From: an uncultured Rhodospirillales bacterium
GTDB lineage: Bacteria; Pseudomonadota; Alphaproteobacteria; Acetobacterales; Acetobacteraceae
Reading direction: 5' to 3'
Length of the DNA: 34,583 nucleotides
Assembly: GCA_903843125.1 (NCBI GenBank)
Contig: CAIMOR010000132.1
Coordinates: 1-34,583, forward strand
Positions within the stretch are counted from its first letter, which is position 1. Each line of letters opens with the position of its first letter. Shown here one piece after another: positions 21,607-30,504 of the stretch. The position numbers and the translations under genes are program-made. The notes beneath the pieces were generated by a model that saw only the letters and a list, made by a program, of their open reading frames with translations, ran no database searches and had not been told where the DNA came from.

Positions 21607-23181
21607 ATGAAGCGCCTCATCTTCGGATTCGCCCTTGCCCTGCTGCTGGCCGCCGGTTCCGCCGCGCCGGCCCGGGCGCAGGATGCCTTCACCGCCGCCC
21701 TGCCCGGCCTGGCCGGTGGCTTTGGCCAGATCGCCGAGGCGGTCGAGAAGCTCGGCACCTCCGCCGACCCGCGCGCGCTGCCGCTGCTGCAGGCGCTGCA
21801 GGAGGGCCGCCTGCTGAAGCGCGAGGACGGCACGCTGCTGATCCAGACCGACGCCGGCACCACCGAGGCGCTGACCGGCCGCGCCGCCGAACCAGGCGAC
21901 GCCGAGGCCGTGCGCGTGAACAACCGCGTCCGTGGCGCGCTGCGCGGCGCGCTGGGTTCGTTGCAGATCCTCTCGACCAACCCCGAGGAGCGCCTGAAGG
22001 CGGCCGAGGACGTGTTCCGCAGTCGCAGCGCGCAGAACATCGCGCCGCTGGAAGCCGCGCTGGCGCGGGAGACGGTGCCGGCCATCCGCACCCAGCTGGA
22101 GCTGTCGCTCGCCGCCTCGCGCCTCGCCTCCCCGGACAACGCGGTGCGGCTGCAGGGCATCAACGCGCTGGCCGAGGTGACCGACCAGAACGCCCGCGCC
22201 CTGCTGCTGGAGACCAAGGCCCAGGTGCCCGAGCTAGCGCGGCAGATCGACGCCGCGGTGGCCAAGATCGAAGGCCGGCTGAAGGTTCGCCAGATGGTGG
22301 AGACCTTCTTCCAGGGCCTGTCGCTCGGCTCCGTGCTGCTGCTGGCCGCGCTCGGCCTGGCCGTCACCTTCGGCGTCATGGGCGTCATCAACATGGCGCA
22401 CGGCGAGATGGTCATGCTGGGCGCCTACGCCACCTACATGGTGCAGGAGGCGCTGCACGGCACCTTCCTGGAACCGGCAGCGCTGCCGCTGGCGATCCCC
22501 GCCGCCTTCCTGCTGGCCGCCGCCGTCGGCGCCGTGCTGGAACGCGGGCTGATCCGCTACCTGTACGGCCGCCCGCTGGAGACGCTGCTGATGACCTTCG
22601 GCGTCGGCATGATCCTGCAGCAGGCGGTGCGGCTGATCTTCGGCGCACAGAACCGCGAGGTGACCTCGCCCGCCTGGATGCAGGGCACGCTGACGCTGGG
22701 CGGGCTTTCGCTGACCGCGAACCGCGTCTGGATCATCGTCTTCGGCCTGCTGGTGCTGGGCCTGGTGGTTGCCGCCATCCGCTACACCCGGTTCGGGCTG
22801 GAGATGCGCGCCGTAGTGCAGAACCGCCGCATCGCCGCCACCATGGGCATCCGCACCGGCCGGGTGGATGCGCTGACCTTCGCCTTCGGCAGCGGCATCG
22901 CCGGCATGGCCGGGGTGGCGCTGAGCCAGATCGACAACGTCTCGCCCAACCTCGGCACCGGCTACATCATCGACAGCTTCATGGTGGTGGTGTTCGGCGG
23001 CGTCGGCTCGCTGGCCGGCACGCTGGTGGGCGCGCTGACGCTCGGCGTGCTGAACAAGGTCATGGAACCCTACGCCGGCGCGGTGCTGGCCAAGGTGGTG
23101 GTCCTGGTCGGGATCATGCTGTTCATCCAGCGCCGCCCGCGCGGCATGTTCGCACTCAAGGGACGGGCCGCCGAAGCATGA
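21607..23181 (+). CDS. urtB: Urea ABC transporter permease UrtB
   Basis: The 524-residue protein has a signal-like start (MKRLIFGFALALLLAAGSAAPARAQ) and then a soluble region to about residue 225. That extracytoplasmic extension is characteristic of UrtB and absent from ordinary LivH proteins. A LivH-type permease with about eight hydrophobic segments follows: LSLGSVLLLAALGLAVTFGVMG, NMAHGEMVMLGAY, ETLLMTFGVGMILQQAVRLIFG and VVVFGGVGSLAGTLVGALTLG. With UrtC it forms the inner-membrane channel. The ATG at 21607 follows AGAAG closely. Its last bases overlap the urtC start by four (ATGA). Confidence 0.95.
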   Translation: MKRLIFGFALALLLAAGSAAPARAQDAFTAALPGLAGGFGQIAEAVEKLGTSADPRALPLLQALQEGRLLKREDGTLLIQTDAGTTEALTGRAAEPGDAEAVRVNNRVRGALRGALGSLQILSTNPEERLKAAEDVFRSRSAQNIAPLEAALARETVPAIRTQLELSLAASRLASPDNAVRLQGINALAEVTDQNARALLLETKAQVPELARQIDAAVAKIEGRLKVRQMVETFFQGLSLGSVLLLAALGLAVTFGVMGVINMAHGEMVMLGAYATYMVQEALHGTFLEPAALPLAIPAAFLLAAAVGAVLERGLIRYLYGRPLETLLMTFGVGMILQQAVRLIFGAQNREVTSPAWMQGTLTLGGLSLTANRVWIIVFGLLVLGLVVAAIRYTRFGLEMRAVVQNRRIAATMGIRTGRVDALTFAFGSGIAGMAGVALSQIDNVSPNLGTGYIIDSFMVVVFGGVGSLAGTLVGALTLGVLNKVMEPYAGAVLAKVVVLVGIMLFIQRRPRGMFALKGRAAEA

Positions 23182-24266
23182 GCGCGACCACCGCAACCCT
23201 GCCCGCCATGGGCCGCCTGCCGCTGCGCCTGGTGCTGTGGGGCGCCGTGCTGGTGCTGGCGCTGATCCCGCTGCTGAACCAGCTGCCGGAAAGCTCGGCG
23301 CTGCATGTCGGCGACTTCATCGTCACCGTCACCGGCAAGTGGATCACCTACGCCATCCTGGCGCTGGCGATCGACCTGGCCTGGGGCTACACCGGCATCC
23401 TCTCGCTCGGCCATGGCGCCTTCTTCGCGCTCGGCGGCTACGCCATGGGCATGCACCTGATGCGCCTGATCGGCCCGCGCGGCGCCTATGGCCACCCGGT
23501 GCTGCCGGACTTCATGGTGTTCCTGGGTTATCCGTCGCTGCCCTGGTACTGGCTGGGGTTCGACATGTTCCCCTACGCCTTCTTCATGGCGCTGTTCATC
23601 CCGGGGCTGCTGGCGCTGATCGTCGGCTACCTGGCGTTCCGCAGCCGCATCACCGGCGTCTACCTCAGCATCCTGACCCAGGCGCTGACCTATGCGCTGA
23701 TGCTGGCCTTCTTCCGCAACGACATGGGCTTCGGCGGCAACAACGGCTTCACCGACTTCAAGGAGCTGCTGGGCATGGCGCTGAATACGCCGCTGGCCCG
23801 CGCGGTGCTGTTCTATGCCTCGCTGGTCGCGCTGGTTGGCAGCTATTGGGTGTGCCAGCGCATCTCGGTCAGCAAGCTCGGCCGCGTGCTGGTGGCCATC
23901 CGCGACGCCGAGAGCCGGGTCCGCTTCCTCGGCTACAGCACCACCCAGGTAAAACTGTTCGTCTTCGTGCTCTCGGCCGTGCTGGCCGGGTTGGCGGGCG
24001 CGCTCTACGTGCCGCAGGTGGGCATCATCAACCCCGGCGAGTTCTCGCCCGGCAACAGCATCGAGGCAGTGATCTGGGTCGCCGTCGGTGGCCGCGGCAC
24101 GCTGATCGGCGCGGTGGTCGGTGCCTTCTCGGTCAATGCGCTGAAGACCTGGCTGACCACGGCGGCGCCGGATTTGTGGCTGTTCGCGCTGGGCGGGCTG
24201 TTCGTGGCGGTGACGCTGTTCCTGCCCAAGGGCCTTGTCGGGCTGTTCCGGAAGGCCGAGAAATGA
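23178..24266 (+). CDS. urtC: Urea ABC transporter permease UrtC
   Basis: The 362-residue LivM-type permease has about nine or ten hydrophobic segments. Family motifs include DLAWGYTGILSLGHGAFFALGGYAMG, the long loop with PWYWLGFDMFPYAF typical of UrtC, FRNDMGFGGNNGFTDFKE, LGRVLVAIRDAESRVRFLGY and VIWVAVGGRGTLIGAVVGAF. It pairs with UrtB to form the channel. Both ends overlap neighbours by four bases (ATGA), indicating coupled translation with urtB and urtD. Confidence 0.95.
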   Translation: MSATTATLPAMGRLPLRLVLWGAVLVLALIPLLNQLPESSALHVGDFIVTVTGKWITYAILALAIDLAWGYTGILSLGHGAFFALGGYAMGMHLMRLIGPRGAYGHPVLPDFMVFLGYPSLPWYWLGFDMFPYAFFMALFIPGLLALIVGYLAFRSRITGVYLSILTQALTYALMLAFFRNDMGFGGNNGFTDFKELLGMALNTPLARAVLFYASLVALVGSYWVCQRISVSKLGRVLVAIRDAESRVRFLGYSTTQVKLFVFVLSAVLAGLAGALYVPQVGIINPGEFSPGNSIEAVIWVAVGGRGTLIGAVVGAFSVNALKTWLTTAAPDLWLFALGGLFVAVTLFLPKGLVGLFRKAEK

Positions 24267-25003
24267 CCAGTTCCACCATCCTCTACCTCGACGACGTCTC
24301 GGTGGTGTTCGACGGCTTCCGCGCGCTGAACAACCTGTCGCTGTTCGTCGACCAGGGCGAGCTGCGCGCCATCATCGGCCCGAACGGCGCCGGCAAGACC
24401 ACCATGATGGATGTCATCACCGGCAAGACCAGGCCCAGCGCTGGCACGGTGAAGTTCCGTGACGCCGACCTGACCCAGCTGGACGAAGCCGCCATCGCCA
24501 CCATGGGCATCGGCCGCAAGTTCCAGAAGCCCACGGTGTTCGACGCGCTGACGGTGTTCGAGAACCTTGAGCTGGCCCTGAAGGCGCCGCGCGGCCCATG
24601 GGCCTGCCTCCGTTGGGTGCTCGGCGGCGAAGCGCGCGGCCGCATCGAGACGACGCTGGAGGAAATCGGCCTGACCGCCCGCGCGCATGACCGCGCCGCG
24701 ATCCTCTCGCATGGCCAGCGCCAATGGCTCGAGATCGGCATGCTGCTGATGCAGGACCCGGAGCTGCTGCTGGTGGACGAACCCGTGGCCGGGATGACCG
24801 ACCAGGAAACCGAGCACACCGCGGCCCTGCTGCGCCGCATCGCCGGCACCCGCAGCGTGGTGGTGGTGGAGCACGACCTGGAGTTCGTCCGCGCGCTGGA
24901 CTGCAAGGTGACGGTGCTGTGCGAGGGCAGCGTGCTGAGCGAGGGCGATATCGACCACGTCCAGAACGACCCCAAGGTCGTTGAAGTCTATCTGGGGCGC
25001 TGA
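24263..25003 (+). CDS. urtD: Urea ABC transporter ATP-binding protein UrtD
   Basis: The 246-residue LivG-type ATPase has Walker A GPNGAGKTT (about 39-47), the LivG-specific GIGRKFQKPTVF Q-loop region, the unusual signature LSHGQRQWLEIGM seen in UrtD proteins in place of LSGGQ, Walker B LLLVDEPVAGM and the switch histidine in VVVVEHDLEFV. It powers urea import together with UrtE on the cytoplasmic face. The start overlaps urtC by four bases; urtE starts three bases after its stop. Confidence 0.95.
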   Translation: MTSSTILYLDDVSVVFDGFRALNNLSLFVDQGELRAIIGPNGAGKTTMMDVITGKTRPSAGTVKFRDADLTQLDEAAIATMGIGRKFQKPTVFDALTVFENLELALKAPRGPWACLRWVLGGEARGRIETTLEEIGLTARAHDRAAILSHGQRQWLEIGMLLMQDPELLLVDEPVAGMTDQETEHTAALLRRIAGTRSVVVVEHDLEFVRALDCKVTVLCEGSVLSEGDIDHVQNDPKVVEVYLGR

Positions 25004-25006
25004 CCT

Positions 25007-25699
25007 ATGCTGCGCGTTGAGAACATCGACCTCTCCTACGGCGAAAGCATCTGCCTGCGCGGCGTCTCGCTGCAGGCCGACCCCGGCTCCATCACCTGCG
25101 TCCTTGGCCGCAACGGCGTCGGCAAGTCCTCGCTGATGCGCAGCATCGTGGGGCTGGAGCGCATCCGTGGCGGCAAGATCGTCTGGGAAGGCAAGGACGT
25201 CTCCGCCATGCCGGCCTCCGAACGGGCGCGGGCCGGCATCGGCTACGTACCGCAGGGGCGCGAGATCTTCCCCTTCCTCACCGTGCAGGAGAACCTGGAA
25301 ACCGCGCTGGCCGCCGCGCCGCGCGGCGCCAAGGTGCCGGACGAGATCTTCGAGCTGTTCCCGATCCTGAAGCAGTTCCTCGGCCGTCGCGGCGGCGACC
25401 TCTCGGGCGGCCAGCAGCAGCAGCTCGCCATCGGCCGGGCGCTGACCGCACGGCCCCGCCTGCTGATCCTGGATGAGCCGACCGAAGGCATCCAGCCAAA
25501 CATCATCAAGGACATCGCCCGCGTCATCCGCCTGCTGGCGAAGGACCGCGGCATGGCCGTGGTGCTGGTGGAGCAATACTTCGAATTCGCCCGCGAACTG
25601 GCCGACCGCATCGCGGTGATGGTGCGGGGCGAGGTCGCGCTGGGCGGCCCGGTGGACAGCCTGGACAACGAGGCCGTGCGCAAGCTGCTGACGGTCTAG
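25007..25699 (+). CDS. urtE: Urea ABC transporter ATP-binding protein UrtE
   Basis: The 230-residue LivF-type ATPase has Walker A GRNGVGKSS (about 37-45), GYVPQGREIFPFLTVQENL around the Q-loop, a regular signature LSGGQQQQLAIGRAL, Walker B LLILDEPTEGIQPNI and switch histidine replaced in context by VLVEQYFEFA, as is usual for LivF-type subunits. It is the last gene of the urt operon. No urease (ureABC) or accessory gene follows; the next gene is convergent, with a GC-rich hairpin at 25708-25733 between. Confidence 0.95.
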   Translation: MLRVENIDLSYGESICLRGVSLQADPGSITCVLGRNGVGKSSLMRSIVGLERIRGGKIVWEGKDVSAMPASERARAGIGYVPQGREIFPFLTVQENLETALAAAPRGAKVPDEIFELFPILKQFLGRRGGDLSGGQQQQLAIGRALTARPRLLILDEPTEGIQPNIIKDIARVIRLLAKDRGMAVVLVEQYFEFARELADRIAVMVRGEVALGGPVDSLDNEAVRKLLTV

Positions 25700-25707
25700 C
25701 CGCCGTT

Positions 25708-25733
25708 CGCCGCCGGCACCACCACCGGCGGCG
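25708..25733. terminator. GC-rich bidirectional terminator-like hairpin between urtE and hyuA
   Basis: CGCCGCCGG (25708-25716) and CCGGCGGCG (25725-25733) form a perfect nine-pair stem with an eight-base loop. It fills nearly all of the 34-base gap between the convergent urtE and hyuA stops. No T run is seen on either side. Confidence 0.5.
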
Positions 25734-27806
25734 TCAATCCGCCGCGCGGCCGACAGCCTGCAGCGTCAGCAGCAGCGCACCCGAGGCCAGCACCTCCGCG
25801 TCCCAGCCCGGTGGCACCAGCGTCGTCGCATCCAGCTGCACAAGGATCGCCGGGCCGGTGACCCGCGCGCCTCGGCCCAGCCGGGCGCGCTGATAGACCG
25901 GCGCCGCGACCTCGCCCGCCGGCAGGTGCATCGGCTGCAGGCCAAGCCGCGCTTCGGCCGCAGTGCCCTGCCCTGGCCGCGGCATGGCCGGCGCCGGCAG
26001 CCGGCCGCGTGCCTCCAGCCGCAGGGTCACGATCTCCATGCCGATACCGTCCAGCGTGAAACCGTACAGCGCCTGGTGTGCCGCGGCGAAGCCCGCCGCC
26101 AGGTCGGCAAGGTCGGCGACGAACGGCACCGCCAGCTCGTGGCCCTGTTCCTCGTAGCGCATCAGCGCCACGCGCTGCGTGCTGCGGTCTGCCGGCGGCA
26201 TCGCCTCGGCCGCGAACCACGCCGCGGCCTCGGCTTCGAGTGTCTCGAAGCCGGCCAGCAGCCGGGCCGGCTCGGCGCGGGCCAGCGGCAGCGCCACGGT
26301 GCGGCTGAACTCCGCCTTCAGGTCGGCGGCCAGCAGCCCCTGCGCGCAGAGCACCCCCGGCGCCGGCGGCACCAGCACGCGCGTCATGCCAAGCAGCGCC
26401 GCCAGTGCGCAGCCGTGCAGCGGCCCGGCGCCGCCGAACGGCACCAGCGCAAAGCCACGCGGGTCGTGGCCGCGTTCAACGCTCACCACGCGGATGGCGC
26501 CCACCATGTTGTTGTCGGCTATGGCCAGGATGCCGCGCGCCGCCGCCGCCAGCGAAAGGCCGAGGGGCGCCGCGATGCGCTGCACCGCCGCCACGGCCAG
26601 CGCGCGGTCCAGCGTCATGCGGCCGTCGAGCAGGCTCGGCGTCAGGTGGCCCAGCACCAGGTGGGCGTCGGTGACGGTAGGCTCCGCGCCGCCGCGGCCG
26701 TAGCAGGCCGGGCCGGGCTCGGCCCCGGCGCTCTGCGGGCCAACCGTCAGCGCGCCGCCCTCGATGCGGGCGATGGAGCCGCCGCCGGCGCCGATGGTCA
26801 CCATGTCCAGCATGGGCAGCGGCAGCGGCCAGGGGCCGACGCGGCCGGTCTGGGTCAGCCCGACCTGGCCGCCGGCGATGCAGCAGATATCGGCCGAGGT
26901 GCCGCCGATATCGACGGTGATGATGTCGGCCACGCCCGCGGCGCGCGCCATGGCCAGCGCGCCGACCACGCCGGCGGCGGGCCCCGACAGCGCGGTCTGT
27001 GCCGGCGCCTGGCGAATGCTGGCGGCACCGGCGACGCCGCCATTGCTCTTCATCAGCAGCAGCGGCGCGGCGATGCCGGCGGCGGCCAGCCGCTGCTCCA
27101 GCCGCTGCACATAGGTTGTGACGGCGGGCATGACGGCGGCGTTCAGCACGGTGGCCATGCTGCGTTCGTACTCCCGCACCACCGGCAGCACGTCGCAGGA
27201 CGCGGTGATGGCCAGGCCGGGCGCCAGCGCGCGCACCAGCGCCAGCGCGCGGCGTTCATGCGCGGGGTTGGTGAAGCTGTGCAGGAAGCACACCGCGATG
27301 GCCGTGGCGCCCGCCGCCACCGCGGCCTCGGTCGCCGCCCGCACCGCGGCTTCGTCGAGCGGCTGCAGTTCCGCGCCATCGGCACCGATGCGGCCGGGAA
27401 TCTCGAACACCATGCCGGGCGCGACCGGCCGCTTCGGCTTGACCCAGCTCCACAGGTTGTCGCGCCGCGGCAGGTCGGCGCGGCCGATCTCGAGGACGTG
27501 GCGGAAGCCCTGGGTGGTCAGCAGCGCGGTCGGCGCGGTCTTGCCCTCAAGGATCAGGTTGGTGGCAACGGTGGTGCCGTGCAGCACGCGGCCGATCTCG
27601 GCGGCCTGGCGCCCGGCCTGCGCCAGCGCCAGCGTGACGCCGGTGATGAAGGCCTCCGAGGGGTCGCGCGGCGTGCTGGGCGTCTTCGCCGTCCAGGCTT
27701 CGCCCGTCGCCGCGTCCTGCAGCGTGATGTCGGTGAAGGTGCCACCGATATCGACGGCGATCAGCAGGTCACGTGCCCCATCCGCGCGTCCGTCAGGCGA
27801 CCTCAT
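25734..27806 (-). CDS. hyuA: Hydantoinase/5-oxoprolinase family protein, subunit A (HyuA)
   Basis: The 690-residue protein has an actin-like ATPase fold. VDIGGTFTD (about 18-26) and VDIGGTSAD (near 290) are the two phosphate-binding loops. Other hallmarks are LHGTTVATNLILEGK, FLHSFTNPAHE, ASCDVLPVVREYERS, GPAAGVVGA and FGGAGPLHGCALA. With HyuB it should open a lactam or hydantoin ring with ATP, acting on N-methylhydantoin, 5-oxoproline or a similar cyclic amide (acetone carboxylase is a relative). The precise substrate is not decided by sequence. The start at 27806 lies 14 bases inside the end of hyuB. It is the last gene of a transporter operon, suggesting that the imported solute is its substrate. 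Confidence 0.9.
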   Translation of the reverse strand: MRSPDGRADGARDLLIAVDIGGTFTDITLQDAATGEAWTAKTPSTPRDPSEAFITGVTLALAQAGRQAAEIGRVLHGTTVATNLILEGKTAPTALLTTQGFRHVLEIGRADLPRRDNLWSWVKPKRPVAPGMVFEIPGRIGADGAELQPLDEAAVRAATEAAVAAGATAIAVCFLHSFTNPAHERRALALVRALAPGLAITASCDVLPVVREYERSMATVLNAAVMPAVTTYVQRLEQRLAAAGIAAPLLLMKSNGGVAGAASIRQAPAQTALSGPAAGVVGALAMARAAGVADIITVDIGGTSADICCIAGGQVGLTQTGRVGPWPLPLPMLDMVTIGAGGGSIARIEGGALTVGPQSAGAEPGPACYGRGGAEPTVTDAHLVLGHLTPSLLDGRMTLDRALAVAAVQRIAAPLGLSLAAAARGILAIADNNMVGAIRVVSVERGHDPRGFALVPFGGAGPLHGCALAALLGMTRVLVPPAPGVLCAQGLLAADLKAEFSRTVALPLARAEPARLLAGFETLEAEAAAWFAAEAMPPADRSTQRVALMRYEEQGHELAVPFVADLADLAAGFAAAHQALYGFTLDGIGMEIVTLRLEARGRLPAPAMPRPGQGTAAEARLGLQPMHLPAGEVAAPVYQRARLGRGARVTGPAILVQLDATTLVPPGWDAEVLASGALLLTLQAVGRAAD

Positions 27807-29550
27807 CGCGGTACCCCTTGCGATGGAACCGGCCCACGACAGGCCGTGCCGCGCGCGACGCTGCCGTTGCCGCCGCATCCACCGCGCCGTCGCGCAGCAC
27901 CACGCCGTAGTCGCGGGCCGCCGCCGCGGTGCTGGTGAAGCCACCCAGCACGTCGGCCAGCACCAGCGCCGGCGCACGGTCGAACGGGTGCCCCCAGCCG
28001 CCGCCGCCGCCGGTCTGCAGCCGCACCACGTCGCCGCGCCTGAGCACCGTCCCGTCCGAAAGCGGCGGCAGCACGCGCGCCCCAGCCGTGCCCGGGTTCA
28101 GCACGCAACTGCCGGAGCCACCATTCATGCCGCCGGCCACGCCCCAGGGTGGGTTCTGCACGCTGTCGATCCGCACCGCCAGCACGGCCGTCTCGGCCAG
28201 CACCTCGTACTCGCGCACCACCCCGCAGCCGCCGCGGAACTGGCCGGCACCGCCGCTGTCCAGGTGCATCGCGTATTCGCGGATGCGCACGGGGTAGCCC
28301 AGTTCCATGAACTCCGCCGGGTAGTTTTCCTGTGCGACGAAGTAGACCGCGTCCGTGCCATCGGCGAAGGGCCGGGCGCCGTAGCCGACACCAACGCCAT
28401 CCGTCATCAGGAAGCGCTTGCCGTCGTGTTCGCCGCGCATCGCCAGGATGACGTAGGCGCTGTGCGCGGCCGGTGCCTCTCCGCCACGCGCCACCGCCAC
28501 CAGCCCGTGCAGCGCCGCCAGCAGCCGCATCATGGTCAGCCCGCGCAGGCCAAGCGGCGCCGGCGCGCGCGGCCACAACAGACTGCCCTCGCGCAGCTTC
28601 ACCTCGTCGATGGCGCGCGGACCGCCGGCGTTCAGCACCTGGCCCGGTTCGCCCTGCAGGAAGTACAGGCCCAGCGCCATGCCCGGCACGTCCGGATGCA
28701 TCAGCAGGTTCACCGGGCCGGGCGCCTGGTCGTCGGTGGCCGTCGCATCCAGGATGAAGCGGTCGTCCGCCGTGCGGGTCAGCGCCAGGCGCAGCACGAA
28801 GGGACCGTTGCCGTGGCCATCACTGTCGATGGCGTCGTTGAACCGCGTGGTCCCCACCGGGAAGGCGGCGCGCAGCTTGGCGCGCACCGTGGCTTCCGTG
28901 CGCGCCAGCAGCTGCGCGAAGGCATCCGCCAGCACCGCGGCGCCGAAGCGCCCGGCAATCTCCTCGACGCGCTTCTCGCCCAGCCGCACCGCGGCCATCA
29001 GCGCCCGCGTATCGCCCTGCGACTGGTTGGGAAAGCGGCTGTTGCGCCAGAACGCGCGCAGCAGGTCCGTATTCGTCTCCCCACCCCGTTGCAGCCGTAC
29101 CGGCGGAATGATGATGCCTTCCTGGAAGTGGTCGCTGGCATCGGGGCTCAGCGAGCCCGGCCGCAGTCCGCCGATATCGGAGAAATGCGCCCAGCCCATG
29201 ACGAAGCCGACCCTGGCTTCATCCAGGAACACCGGCGCCAGGAAGACCTGGTCGTTGGAATGCGAGACCGCGCCGCGCGAGCCGTAGCAGTCGTTGTACC
29301 AGTACAGGTCACCCGGCCGCATCGTCTCCAGCGGGAAGTGCCGCGCCACCGGGCCGACGATGTCACCGAAGATCGGCAGGTCCGAGCCGACGGCCATCGC
29401 GCCATCGGCGTCGAAGATGGCGGTGTAGAAATCCTTCTTTTCCCGGATGAAGGCGGACATCGCAGTGCGTTCCAGCAGCGCCTCCATCTCGCCCTGCGCC
29501 GCGCGCGCCGCGCCGCGGATGATCTCCAGCGTCACCGGGTCGCAGCTCAT
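27793..29550 (-). CDS. hyuB: Hydantoinase/5-oxoprolinase family protein, subunit B (HyuB)
   Basis: The 585-residue protein starts DPVTLEIIRGA, the standard HyuB opening. It contains SAFIREKKDFYTAIFDADG, YWYNDCYGSRGAVSHSNDQVF, GWAHFSDIGGLRPGS, FQEGIIIPPVRL, and near the C-terminus GGAGQFRGGCGVVREYE and QTGGGGGWGHP, all typical of this subunit. It partners HyuA in ATP-dependent cyclic amide hydrolysis in the cytoplasm. Length is normal. It overlaps the upstream ATPase gene by four bases (ATGA) and the downstream hyuA by 14, so the ABC transporter and hydrolase are translationally coupled. Confidence 0.9.
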   Translation of the reverse strand: MSCDPVTLEIIRGAARAAQGEMEALLERTAMSAFIREKKDFYTAIFDADGAMAVGSDLPIFGDIVGPVARHFPLETMRPGDLYWYNDCYGSRGAVSHSNDQVFLAPVFLDEARVGFVMGWAHFSDIGGLRPGSLSPDASDHFQEGIIIPPVRLQRGGETNTDLLRAFWRNSRFPNQSQGDTRALMAAVRLGEKRVEEIAGRFGAAVLADAFAQLLARTEATVRAKLRAAFPVGTTRFNDAIDSDGHGNGPFVLRLALTRTADDRFILDATATDDQAPGPVNLLMHPDVPGMALGLYFLQGEPGQVLNAGGPRAIDEVKLREGSLLWPRAPAPLGLRGLTMMRLLAALHGLVAVARGGEAPAAHSAYVILAMRGEHDGKRFLMTDGVGVGYGARPFADGTDAVYFVAQENYPAEFMELGYPVRIREYAMHLDSGGAGQFRGGCGVVREYEVLAETAVLAVRIDSVQNPPWGVAGGMNGGSGSCVLNPGTAGARVLPPLSDGTVLRRGDVVRLQTGGGGGWGHPFDRAPALVLADVLGGFTSTAAAARDYGVVLRDGAVDAAATAASRAARPVVGRFHRKGYRDEVA

Positions 29551-30503
29551 GCGGCGTCTCGCCAGTGATGGCAGCTGACGCCATGCCCGGCGGCCACCGG
29601 CTGCATCACCGGCTCCCGCTCCAGGCAGCTCATGTCCGCGTGCAGGCAGCGCGGGTGGAAGCGGCAGCCGGCGGGTATCGCGCTGAGGCTCGGCGGGTCG
29701 CCACGCAGGGTCGGCGCCACCGGCTGGCCGTCCAGCCGCGGCGCGGCGCCCAGCAGCGCGCGGGTGTACGGGTGGCGCGGCTGGGCGAACAGCTCGGCGG
29801 CCGGCGCCTGCTCGACGATCTGGCCCAGGTACATCACCGCCACCCGGTCGCAGACGCGCTTCACCACGGAAAGGTCGTGGCTGATGAACAGGTAGGTCAG
29901 GCCGAAGCGGTCGCGCAGGTCCCGCAGCAGCCGCAGCACGGCGGCCTGCACCGAAAGGTCCAGGCCGGCGGTGGGTTCGTCGAGGATCACCAGCTTCGGC
30001 CGCAGCAGCAGGATGCGCGCCAGGCCGATGCGGCGCTGCTGGCCACCGGAAAGCTCATGCGGGTAGCGTTCGCCAAAGGCCGGGTCCAGGCCCACCGCGC
30101 GCAGCGTCTCGGCGATGCGCGCCGCGGCCTCGGCGCGGTTGGTCAGCCCCTGGATGCGCAGCCCCTCGGCCAGCGTGGCGCCGACGCGCCACCACGGGTC
30201 CAGCGCTGCGCCGGGGTCCTGGTGGACGTACTGCACCGCCGCGCGCTGCCGTCGCGCCAGGCTGGGCGCCGTGCCGGAAACCACCGCATTCTCCAGCCTG
30301 ATCTCGCCGCTGCTTTCGCGCTGCAGGCCGAGCAGCGTGCGCGCCAGCGTCGTCTTGCCGCAGCCGCTCTCGCCAACCACGCCGAAGGTCTCGCCCGCCT
30401 GGATGGAGAGCGAGACGCCATCCACCGCGCGCACGCCGGCGCGATGCCGCAGCAGCCCGCGTTCGGCGCCGAGTTCCACCACCAGGTCGCGGGCGCCGAT
30501 CAT
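29547..30503 (-). CDS. Peptide-type ABC transporter ATP-binding protein (DppF/OppF-like)
   Basis: The 318-residue protein has Walker A GESGCGKTT, Q-loop QYVHQDPGAALDPWW, signature LSGGQQRRIGLAR, Walker B LVILDEPTAGLD and switch histidine FISHDLSVV. The C-terminal oligopeptide/dipeptide extension carries cysteines in GCRFHPRC, MSC and VSCHHW, the pattern linked to an iron-sulfur cluster in Dpp-type ATPases. It starts one base after the stop of the partner ATPase gene (TGAGATG) and overlaps hyuB by four bases. An in-frame ATG at 30566 would overlap the upstream gene, so 30503 is preferred. Confidence 0.92.
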   Translation of the reverse strand: MIGARDLVVELGAERGLLRHRAGVRAVDGVSLSIQAGETFGVVGESGCGKTTLARTLLGLQRESSGEIRLENAVVSGTAPSLARRQRAAVQYVHQDPGAALDPWWRVGATLAEGLRIQGLTNRAEAAARIAETLRAVGLDPAFGERYPHELSGGQQRRIGLARILLLRPKLVILDEPTAGLDLSVQAAVLRLLRDLRDRFGLTYLFISHDLSVVKRVCDRVAVMYLGQIVEQAPAAELFAQPRHPYTRALLGAAPRLDGQPVAPTLRGDPPSLSAIPAGCRFHPRCLHADMSCLEREPVMQPVAAGHGVSCHHWRDAA

Positions 30504-30504
30504 C

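Noticed and set aside
20142-22415. Minus-strand open frame of about 750 codons across urtA and urtB
   Set aside because: It is opposite two confidently identified transporter genes and has no family features.
27793-27806. Possible frameshift between hyuB and hyuA
   Set aside because: The two frames overlap by only 14 bases and each has a normal start and end for its family, so this is translational coupling.
25926-29568. Very long open frames on the plus strand opposite hyuA and hyuB
   Set aside because: They are Gln/Arg/Ala-rich with no recognisable domain and lie exactly opposite well-supported genes; GC-rich DNA with biased third positions leaves antisense frames open.
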